47,557 bases of DNA from Neosynechococcus sphagnicola sy1 (GTDB taxonomy: Bacteria; Cyanobacteriota; Cyanobacteriia; Neosynechococcales; Neosynechococcaceae): the NCBI RefSeq assembly GCF_000775285.1, contig NZ_JJML01000047.1, positions 1-47,557 on the forward strand. Reading direction: 5' to 3'. Each line of letters starts with the position of its first letter. The stretch's first letter is position 1. Of the stretch, positions 27,058 to 36,489 are shown piece by piece. A program made the translations under genes and the position numbers. The notes under the pieces were generated by a model, which had not been told where the DNA came from, ran no database searches, and saw only the letters and a program-made list of their open reading frames with translations.

Positions 27058-28722
27058 GTGTCTGAATCCTCAAAACCATCACGCTCTCTCGCAGGTATTG
27101 CCGGAATTGTTGCGGTTGCAACGTTAATTAGTAAGGTGTTTGGTCTGGTGCGTCAGCAGGCGATCGCCGCTGCCTTTGGGGTCGGGCCAGCGGTGGGGGC
27201 TTACAACTTTGCCTATGTGATTCCCGGATTTTTATTAATTCTCCTGGGGGGGATTAATGGCCCCTTTCACAGTGCCATTGTGAGTGTGTTAGCCAAACGC
27301 CAACGGGAAGAAGTGGCTCCTGTGGTGGAAACCATTACCACCCTAGTGGGGGGGCTGTTGCTGTTGGTGACGGTGGGGCTGATCTGCTTTGCCGATCCCC
27401 TGATGCATTTGGTGGCACCGGGGTTATATATTTCTCCGGCGCAGGCACAACTGGAGGGTATTACCCCGGCAGAGTTTCAGCTATTGCTGCAAACTAAGGC
27501 GATCGCCATTCGCCAGTTTCAGATCATGGCTCCCCTGGCACTCCTGGCCGGATTGATTGGCATTGGCTTTGGCACCTTAAATGCCGCCGATCAGTACTGG
27601 TTACCCTCGATTAGTCCTCTCTTTTCCAGTGTCACAGTGTTGATTGGTTTAGGGGTTTTGGGACTGCAACTGGGAGAGCGGATCACGACCCCCCAGTATG
27701 CCCTGTTGGGAGGACTGGTGCTGGCCTGGAGTACTTTGGCAGGGGGCTTGCTCCAATGGTTGGTGCAACTGCCTGCCCAATGGCAAGCCCAGTTGGGGGG
27801 GCTGCGTCTGCGCTTTGACTTCCAGCGGCCAGAGGTGAAAGAAGTGGTTGCAATCATGATCCCGGCTACCTTTTCCTCCGGGATGATGCAGATTAATGTC
27901 TGGACGGATCTATTTTTTGCCTCCTTTATTCCCAATGCTGCGGCGGCGGTCTCTGCCCTAGGCTATGCCGGACTGCTGGTGCAAACTCCCCTGGGCATTC
28001 TCTCGAATATGATTCTGGTGCCGCTGCTGCCAATTTTCTCCCGGCTGTCTGACCCCCAGGATTGGCCAGAGTTAAAAGGGCGTATTCGCCAGGGTTTAAT
28101 GCTCACCGCCGTGGTGATGCTACCCCTCAGTGCCCTGATGATTGCCTTGGCCGTTCCGATAGTGCGGGTGGTCTATGAACGCTTTGCCTTTGATCAACAA
28201 GCTTCAGTGATTACGGCCAAGGTGCTGATGGCCTACGGGGTAGGAATGTTTGTTTATTTAGGGAGAGATGTCTTGGTGCGGGTTTTTTATGCCCTAGGGG
28301 ATGGCGAGACACCGTTTCGCATCAGCCTATTCAATATTTTCTTGAATGCATTGTTGGACTTTCTTTTGGTGGATGCCTATGGGGCACCGGGACTGGTGTT
28401 GGCAACGGTGGGGGTGAATCTGTTTTCCCTCGTGGCCTTGTTGTGGTTGTTGCAGCAAAAGCTAGGGGGGCTGCCGCTGCGGCAGTGGAGCTTGCCGATC
28501 CTGGGTTTGGCCGTTGGCAGTGGATTCACGGGCATCACCAGTTGGATGGCTCTTGGGGGGTTGCAACAACTTTGGGGCACAGAAGGCTTGTGGATTCAAC
28601 TGCTACAACTGTGTCTGGCAGGTGCTGCGGGTCTGGGCGTCTTTTGCCTTTGGGCGATGCAACTACAACTGCCAGAGGTGAATCAATTGATCAGGCGCAT
28701 CGGGCAAAAATTAGGACGCTAA
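27058..28722 (+). CDS. murJ: Lipid II flippase MurJ
   Basis: MurJ is a 14-helix MOP-superfamily membrane protein that flips lipid II across the plasma membrane for peptidoglycan synthesis. The 554-residue length and the dense hydrophobic segments fit. The N-terminal SLAGIAGIVAVATLISKVFG, LVRQQAIAAAFGVG and YVIPGFLLILLGGINGPFHS are typical of the cyanobacterial branch. Arg residues in the SKVFGLVR segment lie in the central cavity in known structures. The start is GTG 27058; no nearby ATG fits the family N-terminus. The gene is intact. It is divergent from the GH116 gene, and the retropepsin-like gene follows 79 bases downstream. Confidence 0.96.
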   Translation: MSESSKPSRSLAGIAGIVAVATLISKVFGLVRQQAIAAAFGVGPAVGAYNFAYVIPGFLLILLGGINGPFHSAIVSVLAKRQREEVAPVVETITTLVGGLLLLVTVGLICFADPLMHLVAPGLYISPAQAQLEGITPAEFQLLLQTKAIAIRQFQIMAPLALLAGLIGIGFGTLNAADQYWLPSISPLFSSVTVLIGLGVLGLQLGERITTPQYALLGGLVLAWSTLAGGLLQWLVQLPAQWQAQLGGLRLRFDFQRPEVKEVVAIMIPATFSSGMMQINVWTDLFFASFIPNAAAAVSALGYAGLLVQTPLGILSNMILVPLLPIFSRLSDPQDWPELKGRIRQGLMLTAVVMLPLSALMIALAVPIVRVVYERFAFDQQASVITAKVLMAYGVGMFVYLGRDVLVRVFYALGDGETPFRISLFNIFLNALLDFLLVDAYGAPGLVLATVGVNLFSLVALLWLLQQKLGGLPLRQWSLPILGLAVGSGFTGITSWMALGGLQQLWGTEGLWIQLLQLCLAGAAGLGVFCLWAMQLQLPEVNQLIRRIGQKLGR

Positions 28723-28801
28723 ACAGCCCGGTCAACATCAACGCCGATCATCTTGGCAATTTTCAGTCATCCTGGAGAAAAGCCACCACAGGTAGGTTCT
28801 G

Positions 28802-29416
28802 ATGCAACGACCGTGGATGATAACCAACGACGGGCAAAACTGGGTGTTCGTTGCGATCGCCCCTCCCATCTGCAGGCTCATTGCCCCAGGTCTACTCTGG
28901 AGTACAGCCCTGGCGATCGCCACTGGAGTGTTTCCACCGTCCATCGTCAGGGCACAGGACAGTGGTTGTTTTATGGTTACCCCAACAGGCGGCACCCTGG
29001 ATTTAAACCGTTTGTGTGGAGGATCTGCAGCGTCTGATCCGAACCAACGGGTGTTTCGAGCCAGAATCAAGCGCCGTGCCGGAGGTACCCCCGTGATTGA
29101 TGTCACCTTTAACGGGAAACAGACTTTTGAAATGATTGTGGATACGGGAGCCAGTGGCACCCTGCTAACCTACCAGATGGCTGTGGCTCTCCGGGTCAAG
29201 CCTGTGGGGTATGTGAATGTGGAGACAGCTAGTGACCGGAACCTGCGAATCCCGGTGGGCTATGTGAAGTCCATTGAAGTCAATGGTGCCGTAGCTGAAA
29301 ATGTGCTGGTCGCAGTCGCTGGGCCTGATCTAGGAATTGGCTTATTGGGGCACGATTTTTTCGGCAATTATGATGTCACCATCAAACGTGATGTGGTGGA
29401 ATTCTCTCGCCGTTGA
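28802..29416 (+). CDS. Retropepsin-like (clan AA) aspartic protease
   Basis: This is a 204-residue protein with an N-terminal hydrophobic signal or anchor (APGLLWSTALAIATGVFP, ~27-44) followed by a single retropepsin-like domain. The active-site motif is FEMIVDTGASGTLL (~121-134), and the flap-side hydrophobic-hydrophobic-Gly block is LGIGLLGHDFF near residue 180. One-domain enzymes of this type, annotated TIGR02281, act as dimers. It is predicted to be exported or lumenal. The function is unknown. ATG 28820 is an alternative start. It follows murJ on the same strand. Confidence 0.88.
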   Translation: MQRPWMITNDGQNWVFVAIAPPICRLIAPGLLWSTALAIATGVFPPSIVRAQDSGCFMVTPTGGTLDLNRLCGGSAASDPNQRVFRARIKRRAGGTPVIDVTFNGKQTFEMIVDTGASGTLLTYQMAVALRVKPVGYVNVETASDRNLRIPVGYVKSIEVNGAVAENVLVAVAGPDLGIGLLGHDFFGNYDVTIKRDVVEFSRR

Positions 29417-29501
29417 TGTTGAGCCAGGACGGATCCTGATTTGCTCAAAGCGTTAGCAACCGCATTTCCAGAAGTGACGATAGAGAACTTACTCGGTTGG
29501 T

Positions 29502-30590
29502 TCACTCACTGCTGTTACTGTGCTTCATTTGAAAGATATAAGAAAACCAGGTTTCCAGGCGATCGCCCATGACGGACATCGAATATTCGGCTTCGGCTTG
29601 TTGCCGACAAGCACTGCGATCGAGGGTTTCTAAATTGTCAATAGCCGTCATCAAACCAGGGACACTGTCCGGTTCCACTAACCATCCTGTTTTGCCATCC
29701 CGGACAATCTCTGCCAGACCCCCCGCGGCGATAGGCAATTACGGGCACCCCACAGGCAAGGGCTTCAATTGCCACATTGCCAAAGGCCTCGACCCAGCGG
29801 GAGGTCACCAGTAAGGCTCGACACTGACGGAGTTGCTGTTGGAGTTCCTGAGTCGATAAAAACCCTCGGTAGGAGATGGGGGCAGCGGGATAGGTGGTCT
29901 GGATCTGCTGCCAGTAGGCCGGATCTTGAATCACTCCAAAAATTTCTAGGGGAATCCCGGTTTGCTGAGCTGCCGCCACAGCATCCTCTAAGCCTTTCTC
30001 GGGGGAAATTCGCCCCACCCATGCTAGCCGCTCCTGAGGTTGGGCACAGAATTCATACAGAGACAAATCCAAGGCACTTCCCAGGGGATAGCAATGCGGG
30101 GCAAAGGCAAAGGTATCGGCCTGCGCCTGGGTATAAACGGCAATGGTGCCAGGGAATTGAGTTGCTACCTGGCCGATGATCTCATCCATGGTGGTGGTGA
30201 GGGACCCCATGCTGACCAAATGGGCGATCGGGCGCTGGAAAAAAGGCGTGAGATAGAAGGGCAACCAATCATAGGCACAGTTGAACAGAAGATCATATTG
30301 GGACTGTACCTGACGAGCATAGGCCCACATATTTGCCAAGGCCGAATTACCCGGCATGATCACAGGCGCGGTAAGTTCTTGGGTTTGAGCCGCCACCTGG
30401 AGTGCTCCCGGAATTTCGACCAATGGAATGCCCGCTAGAACTGATCCCTGAGGCGCGACGATGTGAACCTGATGACCCCGCTGCTGCATTTCTTGAGCCA
30501 GGTTGCGGAGGGTGAGTTCCACCCCCCGCCCCCGCCAGAACCGAGGGGAGCAACAGGGGTTGATAGGAGTAATAACTTGTAAACACGCAT
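29502..30590 (-). CDS. GT4-type glycosyltransferase (two frameshifts)
   Basis: This retaining GT-B glycosyltransferase has a corrected length of about 362 residues. The N-terminus MRVYKLLLLSTPVAPLGSG starts at 30590 and is shifted out of frame at the C6 run 30522-30527, before VELTLRNLAQEMQQRGHQVH. The C-terminal domain has the GT4 blocks RLAWVGRISPEKGLEDAV and VEAFGNVAIEALACGVPVIA. A second break at the C6 run 29719-29724 separates it from GGLAEIVRDGKTGWLVEP. Correcting both (one base added, one removed) gives an uninterrupted protein. The sugar donor and acceptor are unknown. The gene is divergent from the M20 gene. Confidence 0.9.
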
Positions 30591-30746
30591 AGGAAAAAAG
30601 CTACCTGACTCTCACGATAGTCTGGACAATGTCTCCGGACTCCTAGGTCGCCACGTAGAATGAAAGCAGTGAACTAAGAAGACAGCTGTGAGGGGTGCTG
30701 CCCAGGCTGTAATCATTTCCCCGTTGCCCTTCTTGCCCCATCCCCT

Positions 30747-32033
30747 ATGTTTGCCACCTCCTCTCCTTCGCGGCCAATTGATCATAGCCAAATTCGGCCT
30801 GCTGTGCGATCGCTCCAGTCGCAACTGGTGGAGTGGCGGCGACACCTGCACCAACGTCCCGAACTGAGTTTTCGGGAGCAGTTGACGGCGGCATTTGTGG
30901 CTCACAAGCTGCAAGCCTGGGGAATTGAGCATCAGACAGGGATTGCCCAAACAGGGATTGTTGCTGTGATTCCGGGACGTCAGCCGGGACCAGTGCTGGC
31001 AATTCGAGCCGATATGGATGCACTGCCAATCCAGGAAGAAAATCAGGTTCCCTACCGTTCCTGTCACGATGGAGTGATGCATGCCTGTGGTCATGACGGC
31101 CATGTGGCGATCGCCTTGGGAACAGCTCTCTATCTGGCTGAACACGCGGCGGAGTTTGCCGGAACGGTGAAAATAATTTTCCAACCCGCAGAGGAAGGAC
31201 CGGGAGGCGCGAAGCCCATGATTGAGGCCGGGGTGCTAGAGCACCCTCACGTTGATGCCATTATCGGTTTACACCTATGGAATAACTTGCCCCTTGGCAC
31301 CGTGGGGGTGCGCAGTGGTGCCCTAATGGCTGCGGTGGAAGCCTTCCGCTGCAAAATTTTCGGGAAGGGAGGCCATGGTGCCATGCCCCATCAAACGGTG
31401 GATTCAATTGTCGTTGGCGCTCAAATTGTCAGTGCTCTGCAATCGATCGTGGCCCGGAATGTGAATCCGATTGATTCAGCAGTCGTGACGGTGGGGGAGT
31501 TCCAATCTGGAACTGCTTCCAATGTCATTGCCGATACAGCTGATCTCAGTGGGACGGTACGGTATTTCAACCCAGCCTATGAACTCTTCTTTGCCCAGCG
31601 GATTGAGCAGGTAATTGCTGGCATCTGTCAGAGCTATGGAGCTAGCTACAAACTGGACTATTGGCGGTTGTATCCCGCCGTGATTAATGATGACGGGATG
31701 ACAGAACTGGTACGTTCGGTTGCCGCAACGGTAGTGGAACCCCCGGTGGGCATTGTCCCAGAATGCCAGACCATGGGAGGGGAGGATATGTCGTTCTTTC
31801 TGCAAGCAGTGCCGGGGTGCTATTTCTTCCTGGGGTCAGCCAATCCTGAAAAAGCCCTCGCCTATCCCCATCATCATCCCCGATTTGATTTCGATGAAAC
31901 AGTCTTGGGGCTGGGGGTGGAAATTTTCCTCCGTTGTATCGAGAAGTTCGGTAATCTTGCCAAGGGTCAGGCTGTTGATGAAATCCCCAGGACGATCACA
32001 AAACGGAGTGGTTCTAAAGAAGCCGAGGGTTAA
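30747..32033 (+). CDS. M20-family amidohydrolase (aminoacylase / IAA-amino acid hydrolase-like)
   Basis: This 428-residue enzyme is of the M20D type, which hydrolyses N-acylated amino acids. Metal-binding and catalytic blocks are LAIRADMDALPIQEENQVPY, MHACGHDGHVAIALG, IFQPAEEGPGGAKPMIEAG, IIGLHLWNNLPLGTVG, and near the end GGEDMSFFLQAVPG. The dimerisation domain FRCKIFGKGGHGAMPHQTVD is also standard. All ligands appear intact. The physiological substrate cannot be read from the sequence. CP12 follows 51 bases after the stop, then hypABFC, so it may head that transcript, though CP12 has its own ribosome site and could have its own promoter. Confidence 0.93.
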   Translation: MFATSSPSRPIDHSQIRPAVRSLQSQLVEWRRHLHQRPELSFREQLTAAFVAHKLQAWGIEHQTGIAQTGIVAVIPGRQPGPVLAIRADMDALPIQEENQVPYRSCHDGVMHACGHDGHVAIALGTALYLAEHAAEFAGTVKIIFQPAEEGPGGAKPMIEAGVLEHPHVDAIIGLHLWNNLPLGTVGVRSGALMAAVEAFRCKIFGKGGHGAMPHQTVDSIVVGAQIVSALQSIVARNVNPIDSAVVTVGEFQSGTASNVIADTADLSGTVRYFNPAYELFFAQRIEQVIAGICQSYGASYKLDYWRLYPAVINDDGMTELVRSVAATVVEPPVGIVPECQTMGGEDMSFFLQAVPGCYFFLGSANPEKALAYPHHHPRFDFDETVLGLGVEIFLRCIEKFGNLAKGQAVDEIPRTITKRSGSKEAEG

Positions 32034-32084
32034 ACTTGGATCTGAGAGCCTGCTATTGTTGATGTCTCTTAACCGGAGAATTCT

Positions 32085-32315
32085 ATGACGGAACAAATTA
32101 CCCCCCTGAGTCAACGGATTGAAACTGCGATCGCTGAAGCCCATACTGCCGCGCAGGAACATGGGGATTCATCTCCCCAAGCGGCCTCGGCGTGGGACAT
32201 TGTGGAAGAGCTAGAGGCTGAAGCTTCCCACCAACGTGATGCTCAAAAGAGCAACTTTGAAGAGTTCTGCGAAGAATTTCCCGATGCTCCGGAAGCTCGC
32301 ATGTACGACGCGTGA
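32085..32315 (+). CDS. CP12-family protein lacking three of four cysteines
   Basis: This is a 76-residue, acidic, probably disordered protein. The CP12 core is clear: ASAWDIVEELEAEASHQR (usual AWD/AVEEL) and a tail NFEEFCEEFPDAPEARMYDA (usual YCEENPDAxECRVYDD). CP12 normally redox-links GAPDH and phosphoribulokinase through two Cys pairs. Here the N-terminal pair is absent (Ala and Gln/Ala positions) and the last Cys is Ala, leaving one Cys. Neither regulatory disulphide can therefore form within one chain. GGAGAA lies before the ATG. hypA starts four bases after the stop, suggesting coupling. It may be a redox-insensitive variant; GAPDH binding is unproven. Confidence 0.85.
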   Translation: MTEQITPLSQRIETAIAEAHTAAQEHGDSSPQAASAWDIVEELEAEASHQRDAQKSNFEEFCEEFPDAPEARMYDA

Positions 32316-32319
32316 GCTC

Positions 32320-32661
32320 ATGCATGAACTGGGTCTGCTAGAAAACACCTTGGAATTGGCTCTTGGCTATGCGCAGCAACAGGGCGCGAGTCAAATCCAT
32401 CGGCTGACGTTACGGGTCGGCCAATTATCGGGGGTGATGCCAGAAGCCCTGCGATTTGCCTTTGATGTCGTGGTGCAAGGGACGATCGCCGCAAATGCGG
32501 AACTCGAGATCGAAACCATCCCGGCAATTTGCTATTGCCCAACCTGCCAGCAAGACTTTCAGCCCCCAGATTGGATTTATGAATGCCCCGACTGTCATCA
32601 ACTTTGTACGCAGCTGCTTCAGGGGCGCGACCTAGAACTTGTCTCATTAGAGGTTTCCTAG
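32320..32661 (+). CDS. hypA: Hydrogenase maturation nickel metallochaperone HypA
   Basis: This 113-residue protein delivers nickel to [NiFe]-hydrogenase precursors together with HypB. The N-terminal [15 protein letters not shown] carries His2, the nickel ligand. The zinc-binding site is formed by two CxxC pairs, CPTC and CPDC (~residues 73-76 and 92-95), within the expected C-terminal segment. ATG 32320 is chosen because the Ni-binding MHE must be at the N-terminus; the longer in-frame form from 32236 would overlap CP12. The gap to CP12 is four bases, and hypB follows one base after the stop. Confidence 0.96.
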   Translation: MHELGLLENTLELALGYAQQQGASQIHRLTLRVGQLSGVMPEALRFAFDVVVQGTIAANAELEIETIPAICYCPTCQQDFQPPDWIYECPDCHQLCTQLLQGRDLELVSLEVS

Positions 32662-32662
32662 T

Positions 32663-33550
32663 ATGTGTCAGGATTGCGGGTGTAGCGAAGTGGGATCGGT
32701 TGCCATCAATGGAGTCATTCAGCCGGATACCCTTCATCCGCAGTTCCCTAACCATGACCACCCCCACGGTGATCGGGATCAGTCTGGTCATCCCCATGGG
32801 CACAGTCATTCCCACGGATCAAAGCACTCCCCTGAGCCTGCCAGCAATATCCATGTCATCCCCATACACCAGGGGATTCTGGCGAAGAATGATCGGATCG
32901 CGGCGCAGAATCGCAGCTTTTTCCGCGATCGCGGCATCTTGGTTTTAAACCTGTTGTCCTCTCCTGGTGCGGGCAAGACCGCCCTGATTGAGCGCATGGC
33001 AGGGGATTTACCCCAACTTTGCTATCCCCCCAGCGGCACCCCCTTGAAAATCGCCGTGATTGTTGGGGATTTAGCGACGGATAACGATGCCCAACGCTTA
33101 CGTCATGCGGGGGCAGCCGCAGTGCAAATTACCACCGGGAACACCTGCCATCTAGAAGCGGACATGGTGGCTCAGGCGATGCAAGGACTGGATTGGCAAG
33201 GGCTGAATTTACTGGTGATTGAGAACGTGGGTAACCTGGTTTGTCCCGCTAGCTATGACCTCGGAGAAACCCTCCGCGTCGTTGTTTTATCGGTTACCGA
33301 AGGGGAAGATAAGCCGCTGAAATACCCGACAATGTTTAAAACCGCTGATTTTGTCCTTGTTAGCAAAGTAGAGGTGGCGGAGGCCGTGGGCTGTGATCTA
33401 GCCCTAGCGATCGCCAATATCCAGCGCGTGGCTCCCCAGGCCCAACTGTTTGAGGTTTCCGCCCGCACTGGGGTTGGTTTAGACAATTGGTATCAGGCGC
33501 TCCTAGCAGCCATGCCTGGGGCTGGGCAGCCTGAAATGGAATTTCATTGA
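32663..33550 (+). CDS. hypB: Hydrogenase maturation nickel-binding GTPase HypB
   Basis: This 295-residue GTPase works with HypA in nickel insertion. The N-terminus has MCQDCGC, the high-affinity CxxCGC nickel motif, followed by a His-rich stretch ([20 protein letters not shown]) that can store nickel. The GTPase core has the P-loop [16 protein letters not shown], switch and metal-site blocks [12 protein letters not shown] and [30 protein letters not shown], and [11 protein letters not shown] (the NKxD-type position is divergent: SKVE). It starts one base after hypA. The His-rich region supports a role in nickel storage as well as delivery. Confidence 0.96.
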   Translation: MCQDCGCSEVGSVAINGVIQPDTLHPQFPNHDHPHGDRDQSGHPHGHSHSHGSKHSPEPASNIHVIPIHQGILAKNDRIAAQNRSFFRDRGILVLNLLSSPGAGKTALIERMAGDLPQLCYPPSGTPLKIAVIVGDLATDNDAQRLRHAGAAAVQITTGNTCHLEADMVAQAMQGLDWQGLNLLVIENVGNLVCPASYDLGETLRVVVLSVTEGEDKPLKYPTMFKTADFVLVSKVEVAEAVGCDLALAIANIQRVAPQAQLFEVSARTGVGLDNWYQALLAAMPGAGQPEMEFH

Positions 33551-33564
33551 GGTCGTCTAGCCCC

Positions 33565-36030
33565 ATGATTTCCCTGGCGACTGACCCTGCACTTCCTGCC
33601 CATCGCCTCCAGTTGCGGATTAAAGGGGCAGTCCAAGGGGTGGGATTTCGGCCTTTTGTCTACCATTTGGCTCAATCCCTGGGCTTAAGGGGCTGGATTC
33701 GCAATACCCATCAAGGAGTTTTCATTGAGGTTGAAGGCAGTAGCCCCCAGCTCGAACAGTTCCAAGCACGCTTACAGCAAGAAAAACCAGCCCATGCAGA
33801 CTTGCAAAAGATTGAGGTGACGTGGTCAGACGTGATCGGCTATCAAGATTTTGCCATTCTCTCGTCGGAGGAGCCGACCTCCCCGCAAGCCACTTCAGCT
33901 CTGATACTGCCGGATTTGGCCACTTGCCCTGCCTGCCTAGCCGATCTTTTTGACCCCCAGAATCGTCACTACCGTTATCCCTTTACCAACTGCACCCACT
34001 GTGGGCCTCGATTTAGTATTCTGCGATCGCTGCCCTACGATCGCGCCCATACAACGCTGCAAACCTTTTCGCTCTGTCCCGCCTGTCGGTTGGAGTATGA
34101 CAATCCTAGCGATCGCCGCTTTCATGCCCAACCCAATGCTTGCCCCCGCTGTGGCCCCCATCTAGAACTGTGGGATTCCTCAGGCCAAGTGCTGGCGTCC
34201 CACGATCAAGCGTTACAGCAAGCTGGAACGGCACTGCGGGCAGGAGAAATTCTAGCGCTCAAGGGCTTGGGTGGGTTTCATTTGATCGTGGATGCGCGGA
34301 ATAATCCGGCAGTTGAGAGGCTCCGCAATCGCAAACATCGTCCCGATAAACCCTTGGCCGTGATGTTTCCCTCCCTGGATCAGATCCGGGAGTATTGCCA
34401 TGTCAGTGACTTGGCCGCCCAACTTTTACAGTCAGCCGCCGCCCCAATTCTGCTGCTACCGATCCAGAACCCATCCTTAACAGCTCCTCTAGCCGCCGCG
34501 ATCGCACCGGGTAATCCCTATCTGGGGGGGATGTTACCCTACACACCGCTGCACCACTTGCTCCTGGCTGAACTGAGTTTTCCCGTCGTTGCCACCAGTG
34601 GCAATCGCGCCGGTGTACCCATTTGTATTGATGAAATCCAGGCCCTTAAGACCCTGGAGGGGATTGCCGATGTCTTCCTGGTTCACAATCGCCCCATTGC
34701 CCGCCCGATCGATGACTCGATGGTGCAAGTGGTTAACGGCCAAGGGATTTTACTTCGTCGTGCCCGTGGCTATGCGCCCTTCCCAATTACCCTCGCTAAA
34801 GGGTTAGCAGATCCCAGCCCTGAGGTGATTTTGGCGGTGGGAGGGCATCTGAAAAATACCGTTGCCCTCTACGTTCATCAGCAACTCTTCGTCAGTCAAC
34901 ACCTAGGGGATCTGGATCAGGCACCCACCCGCGATCGCTTCCAGGAAACAATTCAACAGCTCTGTAATCTCTACCAAACAACGCCCACCGTCATTGCCTG
35001 TGATGCTCATCCAGACTACTATTCCACCCAATTTGCCCACACCTTAGCTACGTCGCCGCATCCGCTCAGTTCAACCCGTCCCCACCTGATTGCGGTGCAG
35101 CATCACTATGCCCATGTGCTGTCTTGTTTGGCCGATAATCAATGGCACCCCCCCGTGTTGGGAGTGGCCTGGGATGGCACGGGCTATGGATTAGATGGCA
35201 CAATTTGGGGGGGAGAATGCCTGTGGCTACCGGGGGAGGCAGTCCCTGAGCCGGGATTTATCCGTGCTGCTCACCTGCGAACCTTTCCCCTCCTGGGTGG
35301 AGAACAGGCAGTGAAAGCACCCCGGCGATGTGCCTTGGGGCTACTCTACGAATGTTTGGGTGAGGCAGCCTTTGAAAGGTTGGATCTAGCGGTCTTGCAA
35401 TCGTTCTTGCCAGCTGAGTTAGCCATTTTCAAAACCATGCTCCAGCGAGGGCTAAACACCCCCCGGACTTCTAGTATGGGACGCCTGTTTGATGCGATCG
35501 CCGCACTACTAGGATTCTGCCCCCAGTCGAGCTTTGAAGGTCAAGCCGCCATGCAACTCGAATTTGCGATCGCAGGTCATCGCACCGATGCTACCTATCC
35601 TTACCAGGTAGAGCAACAGGCCAATACCTCTGCGGAGCGGCGACGAGAACCGTCTTTACAGTTCGACCCTGCACCCATGGTGAAAGCAATTCTCCAAGAT
35701 CTACAGAATCAGGTGCCCCCTGGAATCATTGCAGCCACCTTCCATAACACCCTTGTGGCGGGACTGGTAGAGGTAGCATGTCGGCTGAGAATCACCTATC
35801 CAGAAATAACGCAAATTGTTTTGACCGGAGGATGCTTTCAAAATCAATATTTATTAGAGCGCGCCATTGAACACTTACAAAAGCAGGATTTTTTAGTCGG
35901 TTGTCATCATCAACTTCCCAGCAACGATGGCGGCATTGCCGCAGGGCAAATTATGGCGGCACTGCGGTTCTTCAAACACCCGTTAACAACCATTAAGGAT
36001 CATGAGAGGAGTCAACCAAGATGTGCTTAG
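33565..36030 (+). CDS. hypF: Carbamoyltransferase HypF
   Basis: HypF uses carbamoyl phosphate and ATP to start synthesis of the cyanide ligands of the [NiFe]-hydrogenase active site. The domains are in the normal order. An N-terminal acylphosphatase domain (GAVQGVGFRPFVYHLA, ~residue 22) comes first. Two zinc-finger-like units follow (CPACLADLFD with CTHCGPRF; CPACRLEYDN with CPRCGPH). Next is a YrdC-like domain (AGEILALKGLGGFHLIVDA) and last a Kae1-like domain (HHYAHVLSCLADN, LGVAWDGTGYGLDGTIWGGE and VLTGGCFQNQYLL). ATG 33565 is used; the TTG at 33547 overlaps the hypB stop. Length is about 821 residues, slightly above the usual ~750-780. The last ten bases overlap hypC. Confidence 0.96.
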   Translation: MISLATDPALPAHRLQLRIKGAVQGVGFRPFVYHLAQSLGLRGWIRNTHQGVFIEVEGSSPQLEQFQARLQQEKPAHADLQKIEVTWSDVIGYQDFAILSSEEPTSPQATSALILPDLATCPACLADLFDPQNRHYRYPFTNCTHCGPRFSILRSLPYDRAHTTLQTFSLCPACRLEYDNPSDRRFHAQPNACPRCGPHLELWDSSGQVLASHDQALQQAGTALRAGEILALKGLGGFHLIVDARNNPAVERLRNRKHRPDKPLAVMFPSLDQIREYCHVSDLAAQLLQSAAAPILLLPIQNPSLTAPLAAAIAPGNPYLGGMLPYTPLHHLLLAELSFPVVATSGNRAGVPICIDEIQALKTLEGIADVFLVHNRPIARPIDDSMVQVVNGQGILLRRARGYAPFPITLAKGLADPSPEVILAVGGHLKNTVALYVHQQLFVSQHLGDLDQAPTRDRFQETIQQLCNLYQTTPTVIACDAHPDYYSTQFAHTLATSPHPLSSTRPHLIAVQHHYAHVLSCLADNQWHPPVLGVAWDGTGYGLDGTIWGGECLWLPGEAVPEPGFIRAAHLRTFPLLGGEQAVKAPRRCALGLLYECLGEAAFERLDLAVLQSFLPAELAIFKTMLQRGLNTPRTSSMGRLFDAIAALLGFCPQSSFEGQAAMQLEFAIAGHRTDATYPYQVEQQANTSAERRREPSLQFDPAPMVKAILQDLQNQVPPGIIAATFHNTLVAGLVEVACRLRITYPEITQIVLTGGCFQNQYLLERAIEHLQKQDFLVGCHHQLPSNDGGIAAGQIMAALRFFKHPLTTIKDHERSQPRCA

Positions 36031-36290
36031 CCATTCCAGGACAATTAATCAGCATTGATCAGCCCCTACCGGGAGATGGTGAGTCGCCAGAAGATGCGTT
36101 TCTGCGCCGCACGGGAAAGGTGAGTTTTAGTGGCATCCTCAAGCGTGTGAGTTTAGCCTACGTACCGGACGTTACCATTGGTGATTATGTGATCGTCCAT
36201 GTTGGGTTTGCTTTGAGTATTTTGGATCAAGCTGAAGCCCAGGAAACTTTGATGTACTTGGAACAGTTGCAACCTGGGGTTGAGGATTAG
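36021..36290 (+). CDS. hypC: Hydrogenase maturation chaperone HypC/HupF
   Basis: This is an 89-residue small chaperone that holds the Fe(CN)2CO unit with HypD and hands it to the hydrogenase large subunit. The N-terminal MCLAIPGQLISI with its conserved Cys2 is diagnostic, and VTIGDYVIVHVGFALSILD is the typical second half. A 12-15 residue insert (PLPGDGESPEDAF) follows the first strand. It overlaps the 3' end of hypF by ten bases. hypD and hypE, which are also needed for maturation, are not in this window. A weak inverted repeat (CCGATCT/AGATCGG) follows the stop. Confidence 0.95.
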   Translation: MCLAIPGQLISIDQPLPGDGESPEDAFLRRTGKVSFSGILKRVSLAYVPDVTIGDYVIVHVGFALSILDQAEAQETLMYLEQLQPGVED

Positions 36291-36489
36291 TCCGATCTCA
36301 TTTTCAGGATCAGATCGGGCGATCGCCTTCAACCCTATATGAACCAGTAGTTACCCCAAAGGTGGTAATTCCGAAATATCTTAAACAGCTAACCATTGGG
36401 AGATAAACACTGAGTTTATCAAGCGATCGACCCGGATTTTGGAGCGTTGGCTTGCTTCCAGATCAATCCATGATCTAGAAGTTGGAGCT

